Shown one piece after another: positions 36,101-51,100 of a stretch of DNA of 64,000 nucleotides (position 1 is its first letter; the number at the start of each line of letters is the position of its first letter). The notes under the pieces were generated by a model, which was not told the DNA's origin, searched no databases, and saw only the letters and a program-made list of their open reading frames with translations. The DNA comes from Hyalella azteca. Taxonomy: Eukaryota; Arthropoda; Malacostraca; Amphipoda; Hyalellidae. The stretch covers positions 62,001 through 126,000 of the forward strand of contig NW_025931704.1 in NCBI RefSeq assembly GCF_000764305.2, written 5' to 3'. The translations under genes were made by a program, and so were the position numbers.

Positions 36101-39100
36101 GTGGTCAGCAGAGCTGGCTTATAAGCTATGCATGACATAACTGCTTCTGTGTTCCACTGCAGGTGGATAATTCAAAGTCACGAGGTAATCTCTTGTATTT
36201 ATTGCAGCTTCCGCCTAACTGCAATCGCTTTACCGTATTTACGTTTTTGCATCGCTGGGAAATAAACAACGGAAAAACAAATAACTTATCTTGCTAGAAG
36301 AGTCTTATAAGGTATTATTTTTGTTTTATATAATGAAGTTATTATGTAATTGGTAAACGACTATCGTTTGTGAAAGATTAAATGTTGGATGCCTGTGAAA
36401 AGTGTAAATGGCTCGAACCTGCGTATGAATGTTCTATAAAAATCGCTGCAACGGAAATAAAACGAAAATATTGTTGAGTAGTGCCGCAGCTGTGCAAAAA
36501 TTACGCAAAACAATCATTAATAGAGTCGTTTCATTTATATACAATTTACTTCTGCTGAATGAAGACAGAACTGAGGCTTGATGGACTTTAATGTTAACGC
36601 AAAAAAATAACGTTTGATATTTCCCTGATTTTCATTTTACAATTTGATCTCACAACTTCCCTTCCAAACGCGATATCAAAAAATGGATTTTAATATCGGA
36701 CAGGACACGCTGCCGACGCGGAACATTTGCGGACACGGAACTCTGTGTGAATTTATCGGCTCGTAAAGTCGAGATGCGGATGATGGAGATCATCGATGCC
36801 TTCATGACTCATCGTCCACCAGGAAACGTAAAAAAAATCAAACATTTCCGGACTAGTGAAAAAAAACGAATTTTATTTATAGATGTGTAAATACTTACAG
36901 AACGTTTGATCTTACAATACAGAACGGATCAAATAATAATTTTTTAATACAGCTGGTTGCCAGGAGGGAAAAACTAGGGTTCCAGTTGTGATTTTCCTGT
37001 TATGCAACCAAGCAGAGTTAAATTTTGTATCGAGTTTTCACTGGGATAAGTGAGTCATTTTAGATCATTTTTACAATAGTTATAAGATTGAGTAAACGCA
37101 AGAATTTCTTTAGATAGTGAAACAAAAATTTCGAACCTAAGTTTTCGATTTTTTGCTGTTGTAAATAATCTTACGTCAATTTCATCACGTTGATTAAATA
37201 TTTTATTTGTAATGTATTGTGGTGGCTTAAGTATTGAAAAATGTAATGTATTGCGGTGGCTTGAGTATTGCTAAAATGTAATTTATTTCTGTGGCTTAAG
37301 TATGGCGAAAATATAATGTATTGTGGTGGCTTAAGTATTGAAAAAATGTAATATACTGCGGTGGCTAAAGTATTGAAAAAGGTAATGCATTGAGGTGGCT
37401 TAAGTATTGCGAAAATGTAATGCGTTGCGGTGGCTTAAGTATTGCGAAATGTAATGTATTGCGGTGGCTTGAATATTGCAAAAATATAATATATTTCGAT
37501 GGCATGAGTATTGCAAAAATATAGTATATTTCGGTGGCTGGCTTGAGTATTGCGAAAATGTAATCCATTGCGGTGGCTAAAGTAGTATTCGGCTCGTCAT
37601 GCCTGCTCCCCGCTGGCTTCGTTGACGCTCCGATCGAAGAGACTAGACAAAGTTGTGCAGGAATGTATGTTCAGACTTGTGGTGGTTATTTGAAAAGATC
37701 TGATAAAACAACAGCTTTCAGGTCTCATGTACACAAGTCGAGAAATTACAGGCCAAACTCGGCGACAGGCCAAACTAAACTTATTCTTCTGCCCTGATTC
37801 TACTATAAGATACTATGTTATAGTAATATAATCTTAACTTGCTAATTATTGAAGATATCCCTTGATAATATAGCACTCACGTTGTGAAGCCAGGACACTT
37901 TGAAGGACTTTGGGTTGGCAGAAATGTCGCACTCGAAGTAAACGTCAGAAAGTTACTTAGGTAAAGATTTAAATTTTTTTGTTCTTAATTCCGTGTCATT
38001 TCGAAAATCATGTCAGTAGAAAATTACCTAGTAAAAATATCTTAATTAAGGTTCTGGTTCTGGCCAGACAGGAGCCGCAGTGTAGATAGCTCAGCGCTGT
38101 AAGACGTTATTTAAATCAAGACTATAATTACTTGGCTCAGTAATTTTGTCGCGTAGAGCAAAAATATGGACAGGAGATTATGTCGTTTTTGAGTTTAGAA
38201 TTCTAACCAGACTTCACTGTGCACCTTGTAGCCTCTTGGGAATGGAAGGGAAAGTGGTGATGTGTTTATTTAAAATTATAAGTCTTGAATGATGAATAAA
38301 TAATTTAAATGCTCTGAGGTTGATGTTCAGGCATGAAACATCGCTGTGCCTACACACGCACGTATCAGCAAACCACATTAAAAAGATATTCTATCTTCCG
38401 AAATCGTATTAAATTTTATCAATAATAACAATCTGAGAAAATTTTCATCACAAGAACAGATGCCTTAATGTTGAATATTGGATTTGACAGAACTGGGGCC
38501 ATCCTTTCAAAACTCGCTAAGTGAACGTAAGTACTTATTACTATTACCAATCATAGACAAGTACTATTTTCTTGTCTATGATTGGTAGATCTGGCTTGAA
38601 AGCCCGTCAATGATTGGCGGATGAACTTACGATCTCTTAACTTTTTTTGAAAGTATAGGCCCTGGATACTCACAGTGCACTGTGATAGATCCATGATCCT
38701 CCAGATCTTTGTGATCCAGCCTGGAGTTCCGAGCTTTGCACGTCACCACAGCGCCCTCGTCTGACAACTGCGGCGTGATCGTCAGAGTTGCGCGAGTGAC
38801 GTTACCGTCATCGAAATTCTGGGATTCAAAATCATTATTTTACAAGAGATATATCATTTTTTGTTCTTTATGGCTGAATTTTCTTAAAGAAAGTGTTATT
38901 TACTGTTTTTAGACTTGTATAAATAATTTTCAAAGAGATATATTATTTTTTATTCATTATGACTGAATATCCTTCAAAGAAGTATTATTTATTGTTTTTA
39001 GAATTGTATAAATAATTTACTTGTGTACGAAATTTTTTCATTATGACTGAATTTCCTTGAAGAAAGTATCTAATAATGTTTTTAGAATTGTATAAATAAT

Positions 39101-42100
39101 TTACATGTGTACGAGAGTATACACCTGGTTGACGACTAGGTTGGTAGCATCAGCAGAGTGGTGGAGGGGTGCGTCATCCCACCACCATGTTATGGTAGCG
39201 GGTGGTCGCGAACCAACGCTCTCGCACTCCAGGGTGGTGGCCACCCCCTCAACCAGGGGGGACGATAAACCTTTCATCTCAACCCGCAGCGGCGTTACTG
39301 CAAATTAAATAAATTATATATAAATAATAAAACAATAAATATATTTATGTAAAAAATACAATAACAATAAATTAATCATAAATACAATAAACCAATTAAC
39401 AATAACATAACACAACACAATTATAATTATGAATAGAATAACAAATAATTATGAACAACAAATGTATATGAATAACAAATTATATAATTATGAATAAAAA
39501 TTAATCATAAATACAATAAATATATTTATGTGAAAAATGACTCCTCATTGGCCCACAAAATCGTATGTAATAACATTTCCTTATCAGAGCACCGACTATT
39601 AAAAGAACCAACAAACGGTTGCATTCAAAAGATAAACTCTGGGAAAACAAAAAAAATTCTTAGTTTTCAAATCCTGAAAGGTTATCAATGCGTTCATGAT
39701 TTTTGAAATAATTAAATGCTGTTGTATTCAATTTTGTTAAATTTAGGTCTTGCTAAAATCCTTTCATTAAAGAATAAAATATGATTTAAGGTTATAATTG
39801 TGCTTACTGAGGCCTTTGCAGTCCATTTTGTAGGCAATGCATCACATCAAATTGCAAATTTAAAATTTTTTTAATGCTTCAAAAAGTACTTCCCAACATC
39901 ACCATATTCAATTGCCGACTCCAACTCACACTCCACAGCAACACTATTCTTTACATTACAGCCTCCACTTACGTTGATGGTTTACTATAAATTCCAAGCG
40001 GAATTAACAACAGATATTTTATCAATATCAGATATTTTCTCAATATCCATGACAATACATTCCACTAAACTAATTAAAACAAGTACTGATTGCTAAGAAA
40101 CTTGTAAGGAACCAAAATAAGTCATAATTTCTTCAAATGAATTATCAATCTTAAATTACTTTTTGATGCATTGTTCACTCGAGGTTATTAAAATCATTCC
40201 TTCGTATTGACATTTACAAACTTTTGTTTCAATTTTATCAGCTGGAATTTTATCAAAGTGATCACTACATAAATTATGAAATTATTAATCGTAATCGAAT
40301 TTTGTATTAAACTTCATAATTAAGGCGCTTATTATCGAAGTAATTCAAAGTACCTTAATTACTGCAAAAATAATTTACTTCACTTAACAGCTGCGATGGT
40401 TCGCACTGCATCATTTAACAAAGCAACCATTCCGTTAACAGTGAAACAAATCACGATGGCGTGCGTGTGCCGGAAGCAAGACGGTCATTTATTTCTACGT
40501 AGAATTTTACGAGGTGTTCGAAAAGACGCGCGCGAGGTGGCGTGCGCCAGTGAACTTAAATCGATGGAGTAAAGTAGGAACGCGTACTTAATATATGAGA
40601 GCGCAGCACGAAGAGTGAATTGGTATGGAGCATGTAAAAGAGTTATGAATGATGGTAGTAAGTCTGCCAGCTGATCGTGTGAGAGAGCGGCACGAAGGGT
40701 GGCTTGGTATGGTGCATGTAAAAGAGTTATGAATGATGGTAGTAAGTCTGCCAGCTGATCGTGTGACAGCAGTTGTAAGCGGAGGTGACTTGGTATGGAG
40801 CAGGTAAGAGAGTTATGAATGATGGTAGTAAGTCTGCCAGTTGATCGTGTGACAGCTGTTGTAAGAGGAGGTGACTTGGTGGGGTGCAGGTAAGAGAGTT
40901 ATGGATGATGGTAGTAAGTCTGCCAGCTGATCGTGTGTCAGCAGTTGAATAATTGCAGTATATCAAGCTGCAGTCATTTTAAACCATGAATGCAGAATGG
41001 GATCGTACAGTTCTCTGATGAATAATGTTGGGTTCAAGCTAGAGTGTGAAATTCAGTGGATGGCATAAACGGGACCGACAAAAATTGATGAAGGTAAGAA
41101 AGATGCAAGGCGATCACCATTGGAAATTTGAATTACATGATAATGAAATGGCTGAAAATTGATTTCGTGTATCAAGAAATGAGAGGAAAAGTTTTCGGAA
41201 GTTTATAGTTCAGCAACTAAATGCTGAAGGCGAATTATCGTGGAATTAAAGTAAGTTCATGAGGATTAGTTGACGACAAACCTTGATATTAAAGCGGGAT
41301 CTGTCAAAAATTGGATTATTTTTAAGATAGAGCAGCGCAGAGAACAAATTTACTGTAAGGATGCCGATAAAATGAATTTTACGGCAAAGAAAATGATACG
41401 ACACTATTCCATTTTTCCGCAAAGGCCAGCGACGTTATCTAGCACTCGGTTAGCTGGTTCAATGGTAAATCAGCCAGAAGCTCAGAATTATCTGATTAAG
41501 CCGTCAAACCAACCAAGAAGCACTCAGGTAGCCGGTCCAAGGATGAAATCAATAATAGAACACAGAACTAAATGGCTCAAGCGTAACGCAAATGACAAAA
41601 TGAAAGACAGATCACCATAGCTCAAGCGTAACGCAAATGACAAAATGAAAGACAGATCACGCACACGTTATGTCGATCAGCACTGACGCGGAGAGAGGTT
41701 CAGTGGTGTTGGTGTTCAGTGCTTGGCACATAACTTCAGACTTCAGGTCTCGGCGAGCCAGGCTCGGCAAGTCAAGGCTGGTACTTGACACTTCACCCTT
41801 ACGTGAGGTGCCACTTGAGGGAACTGGTACGCCCCGGTACCACCAACTTACCGCCGGGTAAGGGATACCTTCAAGTTAACAATTAATCTTGATTAAAACA
41901 CGTAACGTAAGATGAACATTTTGTGTTAATTACTTCTATAGTTAGAATATTGTCAATGAGCTAATTGTTGTTAATTTATTAATACGCATACTGTGGCAAT
42001 ATTCGTATTTTGCAAATAGGATAATGGCTGTCAGTGAAAATTTGTTTCCCATAAATCGAGTCTACATACGAGCAGTGTTAACATAAACTCAAGCAAGAAA

Positions 42101-45100
42101 CGCTGTAAAAACTCAAATTTAACAAAATCCACTCACCTCCTAAGACCTCACACCGCAGGCTCACCACGTCCCCCTCCATGTAAGGCCCCACCAGCCCCAC
42201 GCTGCCCCCCGAGCTGCCCCGGGGGGTTGGTACGCCTTCCTCAAAAATCTTCACACTCCGCGGCGGCTCTGCATGGTCAGGAGAATAATTATTGCACTCT
42301 CAATGATACTTAAGTCGATACAGAACCTGAGTTAGTGGCAACTAAGATAATTAATCTGTTTACGAACATGCGTAAATACGAACTTTTCAGCAATATTTCG
42401 AAACCTTAATCATTATTTTGCATTGATGTAACGTGAAGAAACGGTAGACTGTTCGCTAAAATTTTGCTTGTAGTGTACGCTGCGAGTTAAGCGAATTGGC
42501 GATATACTTAAAACATGTGCGTCGTTAAAGAAAGTCAGTATATTATATATTATCTCTGTAGATTTTGTATACTATGAATAAAGAAGTATCATGGGCTTTT
42601 TTCATAAACGATTCAGGTAAGTGAAAATTTCAATTCGGTGATATTCTTCATAATATCCTTGACTTCTCGATGTTTTATCTTCGTATCACAGTTACGGCCT
42701 TCTAGCTAAAAATTGGTCTGAAAATTTTCAGAATCTTCACGAATAGAACAAGTATATACGAGTACTTATATTATCAGTCTGCTTATACCGCAAGCTCACA
42801 AGGAATTTAAAAGCAAAGAAAACACCAAGCAAATTCACCACATCGTGCAAGTTTCAAACGCAACGTTTTCAATATCGATATGGTAAATTTGCTAAGTATA
42901 TATGAATAACATGCGAATAAGACCTTAACAAATAGAACAAGTAGATCCCGAATAACATGCGGATAAGGCCTTAACAAATGGAATAAGTATATCCGAATTA
43001 CACTAGAATAAGACCATCACAAATAGAACAAGTATATACGAATAACATGCAAAAATTTCCTTTACGTATAGAACAAATTATTAGAAATTTTGTTCCGCAT
43101 ATTGAAATCCACTTTCTGCTTTAATTTAACGGAGACTTTAAAGATTAAGTTACATTAATAGTTAGACACTACTAATGTAACAGCGCTACACTGTTAAATA
43201 CTTTTATACCTCTGATCGGCTTTCAAGTCACTTCTAAATTGACCCCAGCGGTAATAATTTAGAAGGTTAGTCTCGAAATATTTAATCGTAACTTGTATAA
43301 TTGATATGTATATTCTAATCCTAATAATGAATTGAATCGGATATAATAGCGCTTACTTGTCTGTCCAATCTGATTCTTAACCATTAATTTACAGTATAAC
43401 CTCCGGTATCCTTAATTGTTAACCGTAAATTTACAGTATAACCTCCGGCATACTTGTTTACCGTAAATTTACAGTATAACCCCAGGTATCCTTGTTAACC
43501 GTATTTATCTTCGTATCACAGTTACGGCCTTTAACCTAAAAATTGTTATGAAAATTTTCAGAATCTTCACGAATAGAACAAGTATATACGAATAACATGC
43601 GAATAAGGCCTTAACAAAGGGAATAAGTATATCCGAATTATACTGGAATAAGACCTTCACAAATAGAACAAGTATATACGAATTACATGCGAAAATTACC
43701 TAACGAATAGAACAAATTATTATAAATTTTGTTCCGCATATTGAAATTCACGTTCCGTTTCAATTTAACGGAGACCTTAAAGATTAAGTTAGATTAATGG
43801 TATTGATTTCGAGAGAACCACTGATGCAAGAGGTCTTGAATTTTAGAAAACTTGTGTGATAAGGTGACTCATATGGTGTTCTTGGCTGCTGTATTGCTCA
43901 CAGTAACCCAAGTGCTATTCACTTCCTATTAACTGTTTTGACTTAATGCATGCTATGGGCCCCTTGTGACTATTTTGACTTGATGCATGCTATGGGCCCC
44001 TTGTGACTATTTTGACTTAATGCATGCTATGGGCCCCTTGTCAAGTTAATGCATGCCACTTCACTCCTTTGGTCTGAGGTCAACACCATAAAGACGTCTA
44101 TGACGCATTAATTGTACTGGCTGTATTACTCGTTTTTGAGCATTAATTCTAAGCCCTGTGACGCATTAACCTAATTATTAACTTAGCCAAGTTGGGTCGG
44201 CCATTCATTAATATCTTAACCATTGCACTCAATTGCACTGTTAAATACCTTTATACCTCTGAAAGGCTTTCAAGCCACTTCTAAATTGACCCCAGCGGTA
44301 ATAATTTAGAAGGTTAGTCTCGAAATATTTAATCGTACCTTGAATAATTGATATGTATGTTCTGATCCTAATAATGAATTGAATCCGATACAATAGCGCT
44401 TACTTGTCTTTCCAATCATATTCTTGACCGTTAATTTACAGTATAACATCCGGTATCCTTGTTAACCGTAAATTTACAGTATAACCTACGGTATTCTCGT
44501 CGCATCTCTTTTGCCGTGTGCTTCATGCCTCAAGTGCTGCCAGCACGACTGCTTATTTCCGATGTATATGTTATTTCATTTGAGGTTAGACTGGAAAATA
44601 CGTTCACTGTCAAGTTGTGCACCGCTAAATTGGAATTACTGACTATAATTGCTATAATTATTTTCAAGCTCCGGCATTCATTTAGTAAGGTCCTTTTTTC
44701 TAATTTCAGTTCCCTCAACTGCATCTACAGCAGTTCCGTTATTCTACTTCGCTGGATGCGAAATTTTATTCGTTGCAGTTTAAATAAAATTGTTAGCTGT
44801 TATGTTTGTGTGATTACCTTACAAAATGAAAATTATTAGAAATACTAAAATCAAAACGAATAACTATCAACTTGAACTTGAAAGTTTAATAATTTTCTCC
44901 TCGTTTAACTTGCCCTATTCATTTTCAATACCATGCTATTCAATGAAAGTTGAAAGTTTTTCAACTTTTAGAGCTTTTTTGAAACAATTTTCGCAACATC
45001 TATTTAATCCACGATGAAGCATACGTAATGGGCCCCAAGCTTTTAATCAGAATTCTCCCTCAGAATAAAGCTGGTAATTTTCTCCTCTGCACAGTAGAAA

Positions 45101-48100
45101 AAATCAGAAAATTAGGCCTTCATATTTAAGTAATTAACGCGCTTCACTTGGGGCATATAAAGCAATCATCAACACGTACGCATCATCAACACGTACGCAT
45201 CATCAACACGTACGCATCATCAACACGTACGCATCACAAGCATATGATTTTGCAAGAGGTCAGTAAAAATGGCGACTGTGCCATCTATAGCCCTAACTTC
45301 TCTGAAAATATTATACTGACTAAAATTAAAGACTTTCTAGTCATACCTAGTATAGATGACCCATGTATACTTATATGGTCGACAATAATTAATATCCGTG
45401 CATAGTATAATGTACTAAATTATAGTATTTAGTAGTACAGTTATAGTGACTCGTGTATGTTGCCCGTACCTCCCTAGACCGGCACCCGGGGCCGTTGGGC
45501 GGACTTCGATCTCTACAAAAAGTTTACGGAATTTTTCAAAATATCCAATGGCAAAAAAATCTATTTTAAGGCAGAAAATTCGAAGGAGCAGAAATTATTC
45601 GACATTTTAACAATCGACTCTGTACAAAAAGTAATTTCTAGCGAAACAATCTGAACAGAAGACGGATATTTCCTTCCAAAATTCTTGTTTGGCGCAATTT
45701 TATCCATGACTAAAAACTAAACCCTTTAGAATGACTTTCCATGCCATCGATTCTGAGTTAAATGGAGTTCATTACATCCAGCGCATGCACGAAATGTCAT
45801 ACTTTTTTTTAGCTAATCAAATTTTAGCGAGTAAATAATAACTGTAGAAATAATTAAAGTTTAATTTTTCGTCTTAAAAACATGGAAATTAATTGCATCC
45901 TATTTTTGTATAAAAACTCTTTAATAATCTGAAATGAAAGAGGTTCACTAAGGGAAAAAATATCCTGATAGCAGAGGTACATGCCAAGTATTTGGCTAGA
46001 ATTTGACCGAAAATAATTTATTCATCACCGTCTTCACTTTATCAAAGAAATAAACTTTACATACTTTGATAAAATGTTCTCATTTTGCGAGCTGGAAATG
46101 CGTCGTCAGAAAAAATTTGCAATTTGCAAATGTAATATTATCCCTTTTTTCAGTGAGTGGACTTGAATCGCCGGAAATTTTGAATTTTCTCAATATCAAT
46201 GTATAAAAAAAACCACGAAAAGGTCGGTTCATAACGCTCGAAAGGAAGAGTGGCATTTTATTTGCCTACAAAATGACCGCAATCCCATATATTTAAAACA
46301 TTAAAATGAAGTCACATCTCATCCACTATTACTACCGTACGAGTTCCACCTGAAATAAGAGCGTGCAATAAAAAAGGCTGATTTGTAATCCCTGTCGGGC
46401 GGAGTTCATAAACATCCGGGACTTTTCGGCGATTAAAGGTCGAAAATATGTAGAGTTTAAGAGCGTTTCGGTGAGGACGATAGTTGAGCTGAAAGACGTA
46501 CACTGGCAGGTAGTAAACCAAGCTATAGAAATGAAGGTAAGGTTCCATTGGTATAGTACTTGAATTTAGTACTGTGTTATGGCTACTCCGAAACTTTTAA
46601 GCTTTATAAACAATAGAAATGCGTAATTGTCTTGTGCTTATGGATTAACAAATTAAAGATTAGACAAACGCGCCTATTCTATTCAGAATTTGATAAATCA
46701 ACTTACCCATACAATTTATCAACGTGAATTACGAAATAAAGTCCAAATAGCGGGAAACTTAAGCAGTTATTAATTCGCATTGCCCAAGTCCAGAAGCTCG
46801 CTTTGACTTCACTTATTACAAAGTCTCATTTGACTCTTGCCTACTTTCTCTTCTATCCTAGATTTACTTTTATCCTCTTATCGTTCGGGACACTTTACAT
46901 GTATTTTTCATTCATTCTGCATATATTTCCAACAAGTATTCCATACATTCTAATTGAATTTTGCCATTTAAAAAACATTTTTCTTTCACTCATGCTACTA
47001 CTCGTACTTGTACATATTTGTCAAATTTGTGTCATGAAGCCTTGCAGTGTATAGAGTCAGTTAGGGAGCGTAACTAGGATACTTAATGTGTGTGGAATTA
47101 CGTGGTAGCTTTTTTAAATGATAGACTTCAAGGGTAGAACAAATGGATGGAAGAGTTTTTTTGAAGCGTGATATTACTTCGACAAGCGATCGTTCCATTC
47201 AGACATAGAAAGTTAAAATCCCGGGATGGAAGGGCTGGGGATGACGGGATTTACAATAACGGGATTTGCAATAACGGGATTTGTAATAATGGGATTCTTA
47301 AATTACGCAGGTATGCTGACAACATCAGCATACCTGCGAGTTTTATTCTATTTACTAGTTTTCTAGTTATTTTTCATAGCATTTCCCATAGACATTATAT
47401 TCACTGCCGTGAAGTTCTCAAATATTTATATGTGACAACAAAAGATCGGATTAAAAATTACAATTTAATTTATATTATTGTATAAAGTTAAGTTAAAAGT
47501 CGCAAAATTGTTGTCTCCCACTTTTGAAACTCAAGTCGAATGGCCGTACACTCAATGTCCTGTGTAGAATGAAGGCTTGAACCGGGTTTTCTAGTGTACA
47601 TTAGATCTAACACTGAAATGAAAGAATTCTCAATGAATGATTTCTAAAATTTCTACGATTAACTATATCGCTTAACCCCGGGCTAACGTGATAATTTTCT
47701 TATTAAGAACAACCTGAAATTTCGGAAGTTGCAGGAGAAAACATCTTTGAATGAGGGATATTATTATAATTGAATTTTTTAGATTAGAGAAACAATCTTT
47801 TGATACAATGATTCCCTAATGATAACGAATATTGTCTGCCTACAAGATCTAATTAAAAAAATCAACTCTTATCTTACGCTGCCTTTTCCTCGGTTAATTG
47901 GAGTGAACTCGAAACCCGGAAGAATTCGTCTATAAAATCTGACACGAGTGAGGTGCTTTTTAACGAGGCTAGTCTCTGCGAATGGTGTCGTCTGAACTGA
48001 GCGGGAAAGTCGTAACTGCAACGACTTCAGCGAGTCGGGCACTTACTGAAGTGGTGGGGGAATGCGGCTCTTCTTTAGGAGAGTGGCTACTTGAAATGCA

Positions 48101-51100
48101 ATACTTCCTGGAGTAAAGTTAATAGGCCTGTAAGCTAATAATGTTGATGAACTGTCTTGCTTAACCCTCTTTATACCACCGTATGTCACTCTCCGGGAAC
48201 ATAACTTTCAACTTAAATTATACGTAAACTATTGGGTGTAGCAACCTGAGGACGTTTGTACGCAACAGAGAAGATTTTAAAGTTGTACGTGGCGGCAACC
48301 ATTTTGCGCTCACTAGAACGTATCCTTTTGGGAAGTTGGCTTGTGACAATATTGCTCCGGTTACTCGTGTCAGGCGGTAGAGGGTTAATATGAATGCTAG
48401 GATTATATTATGATTATTGATCGAAGTTTTTGTTGAAAAATGGTTACTCTTTGCCTACGAGTATGTCAAGAAACGCTTCATTTTCCGAAATTATGCATTA
48501 GCGATCATATGAATTTTGCAGCGAAAATAATTACTTGAAATTTTCGTGGCAGCCGATAAATTTGATGTGTAAATTCCGTGGTCGACGCCCTGACATGCAG
48601 TATTGGGCGGCAGCGCCGGCGAAATTTCTGCTTGGTTGGCATGGAAATAACTACATCGCCTCCATCAATAAGGTCATATGGTTGTTTTGGTGATAAAATG
48701 CATGGCGCGTTTAAAAATAATAATTTTTTCTGTCGCTTTAATTCTGTCGTTCTTCTGTTCGTTTTAATTTATGTAAAATTTAAACAAATTTGTCATTGAC
48801 GATCTGAACCTGAATATCGTGTGTCATTTTCACTTTCTTTCTGAACATCTTTTTGTTTGGGACTTCCTACACTTCATGGAAATAAAAAAAAAATCTTCTA
48901 TCAAAATACTAAGCGCACGATTCCACGAGCATCTAAACATCATATTATAAACTACCATCGTCAGCTATGTTCTTATCTAAACATCATATTATACGAACTA
49001 TGATCGTCAGCCATGGACGCCTTCCTCCTATCCTGTCATTAATCATTGAATGGAATGATAAATTATATTGCCCATGATATTGTTTCTTAGTAATTTACAT
49101 TTCTCGTTCCTTTAATGCTCGTGTTTTTCGCGCATTTTACTGCTTTAATATTATTTAAGTTAGTGTCAATTGTCATATTTTATATTTTTCATTTGGTTCA
49201 TTTTCACCCTATATGTTCCATAACCCAGCCTTGCAGGTATTATCCTCCCTTTATTTCATGCCTCTCCTTGTATTCCATAACCCAGCCTAGCAGGTATTAT
49301 CCTCCCTTTACTTCATGCCTCTCCTTGTATTCCATAACCCAGCCTTGCAGGTATTATTCTCCCTTTATTTCATGCCTCGACTAATATAACTAATGAAAGG
49401 TCATGTTCGACAGCCCTCAGGAATAGAATGATGCCCCCGCGAATGGTAGTTTCATGGTACACGAGCGCAGAGAAAAATACAGGCCAACTATGAACGGGAT
49501 ATTGCGTGGTAATCTTGCAGTGCAGCCTCGCATGCGTAAGTCTCATGGCTGCCTAATTGAATGGAAGTCGCGCAAACTATTTGGATGAAATCCAGATAGA
49601 GATGGAAGGCAAGCTGGCAGGCTGCCAGTCAAGCGCCTCCCACTCCATTCGGCCACTGGGCGCTAACGCCACTCAGGCTTTGCTTCAATCTGGGGTACGC
49701 TGGCGTCTCTTAGGTGTCATAACTTGACTACTGGAGCCTTGATTGCCTCTTAGGTGTCATAACTTGATTACATGAGCCTTGAACGTTACTAAGGTTAGTA
49801 TTGGTTACGTTACTATTGCGTACAGGAGCCTTGAGCATCTCTTAGGTGTCATAATTTGACTACTGGAGCCTTGAGCGTCTCTTAGGTGTCATAATTTGAT
49901 TACATGAGCCTTGAGCGTTACTAAGGTTACTGTTGGTTACGTTACTATTGACTACAGGAGTCATGAGCGTCTCTTAGGTGTCATAATTTGACTATTGAGC
50001 GTTTGATCATCTCTTAGAAGTCATAATTTGACTGCTGGAGCCTTGAGCGCCTCTTAGATCTCATAACTTGACTGTGTTTGATTGCATGGTGCAAAGGCGA
50101 CACTGATTGACTATGTGGGACTTGGATGCCACTGTCTGAATAATTATATATTACAATATACCGGAATTTACAAGAAAGTTTCAGTAACGAATGGATTGTA
50201 TGCAGCTGGAATGCAATCTTCACACTAGTTAAGCATAAAATTGAAGTTCATTAAAAATGTTGCAGTCCTTTTTATGAGCCAATAATAAAACATAATTCTA
50301 TCGATGAATCGAAAATGTTCTTTTATTAAATATTAGTTTTTGAATACGCGGAAAGCTAATCAAATTAAACTAAACTTGCACGATAGCCCATATCTATATT
50401 GATAGAAAATGGAGGCACAAATGCGTTTATAATTCAAATATGTTTAAATTCTTGCACCTTTCTTGCTATTAGAGCAATAAATCCATGAAATTTAATATCC
50501 TGAGTCGTTAAAAAAAATGTTTCGTATCGCAAAATTTCAGCAATCGTCGCCTCAGCAACGAAAACGTCGCGAAAAGTGGAGTGTCATTTCGATTCCTGAA
50601 TCGGGAATGCACGATTACTGATCGCGTTGCTGAAGTGGGAATCTGAGTGTAAGTGTAAATTGTTCTTCAACACCGAGGGTTTTTTATCACCTGGCCTGTT
50701 GAAAAAAGTTTGGCGGGCGCGAAACTCGAATATTCCGTGTAGCTGCAACAGTTTGCTTCCGAATTGAATGCTAACTTCAACAATTTTTGGTGCAACTGAA
50801 TCATCTAAATTGAAGTTAAACATTTGCAAAACAACAGTAGCTCATAACTTGCAAATGGTAGTCGACAATTCAGCAATTAAAGCAAAGGATCAGAGCTGCG
50901 TACTGATTTACAGTGTTAGTTTATTGCAATATTTCGATTTTAAAACAAGATTTTAATGCTTTACAAGCAAATAATAATATTGGTACGAATTTAAGTTCAA
51001 TTTTTCAATAAGGAACCAAAAAAATAATAGAAGACTAATAAAAAAATAGTTAGCCCACGACCACGCTGGTGAGTGGCTGTCATAAAAAAAATCCATGATG

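Larger units (their letters stand above)
44490..49210. other. interior of side intron 3
   Basis: Open frames at 44,459-44,839 (plus) and others have no recognised domain. A 17-bp repeat (ATCATCAACACGTACGC, about 4 copies) is at 45,165-45,237. No nested gene was recognised. Confidence 0.5.

Noticed and set aside
41670..41861. Plus-strand 63-codon frame
   Set aside because: Antisense to side exon 5.
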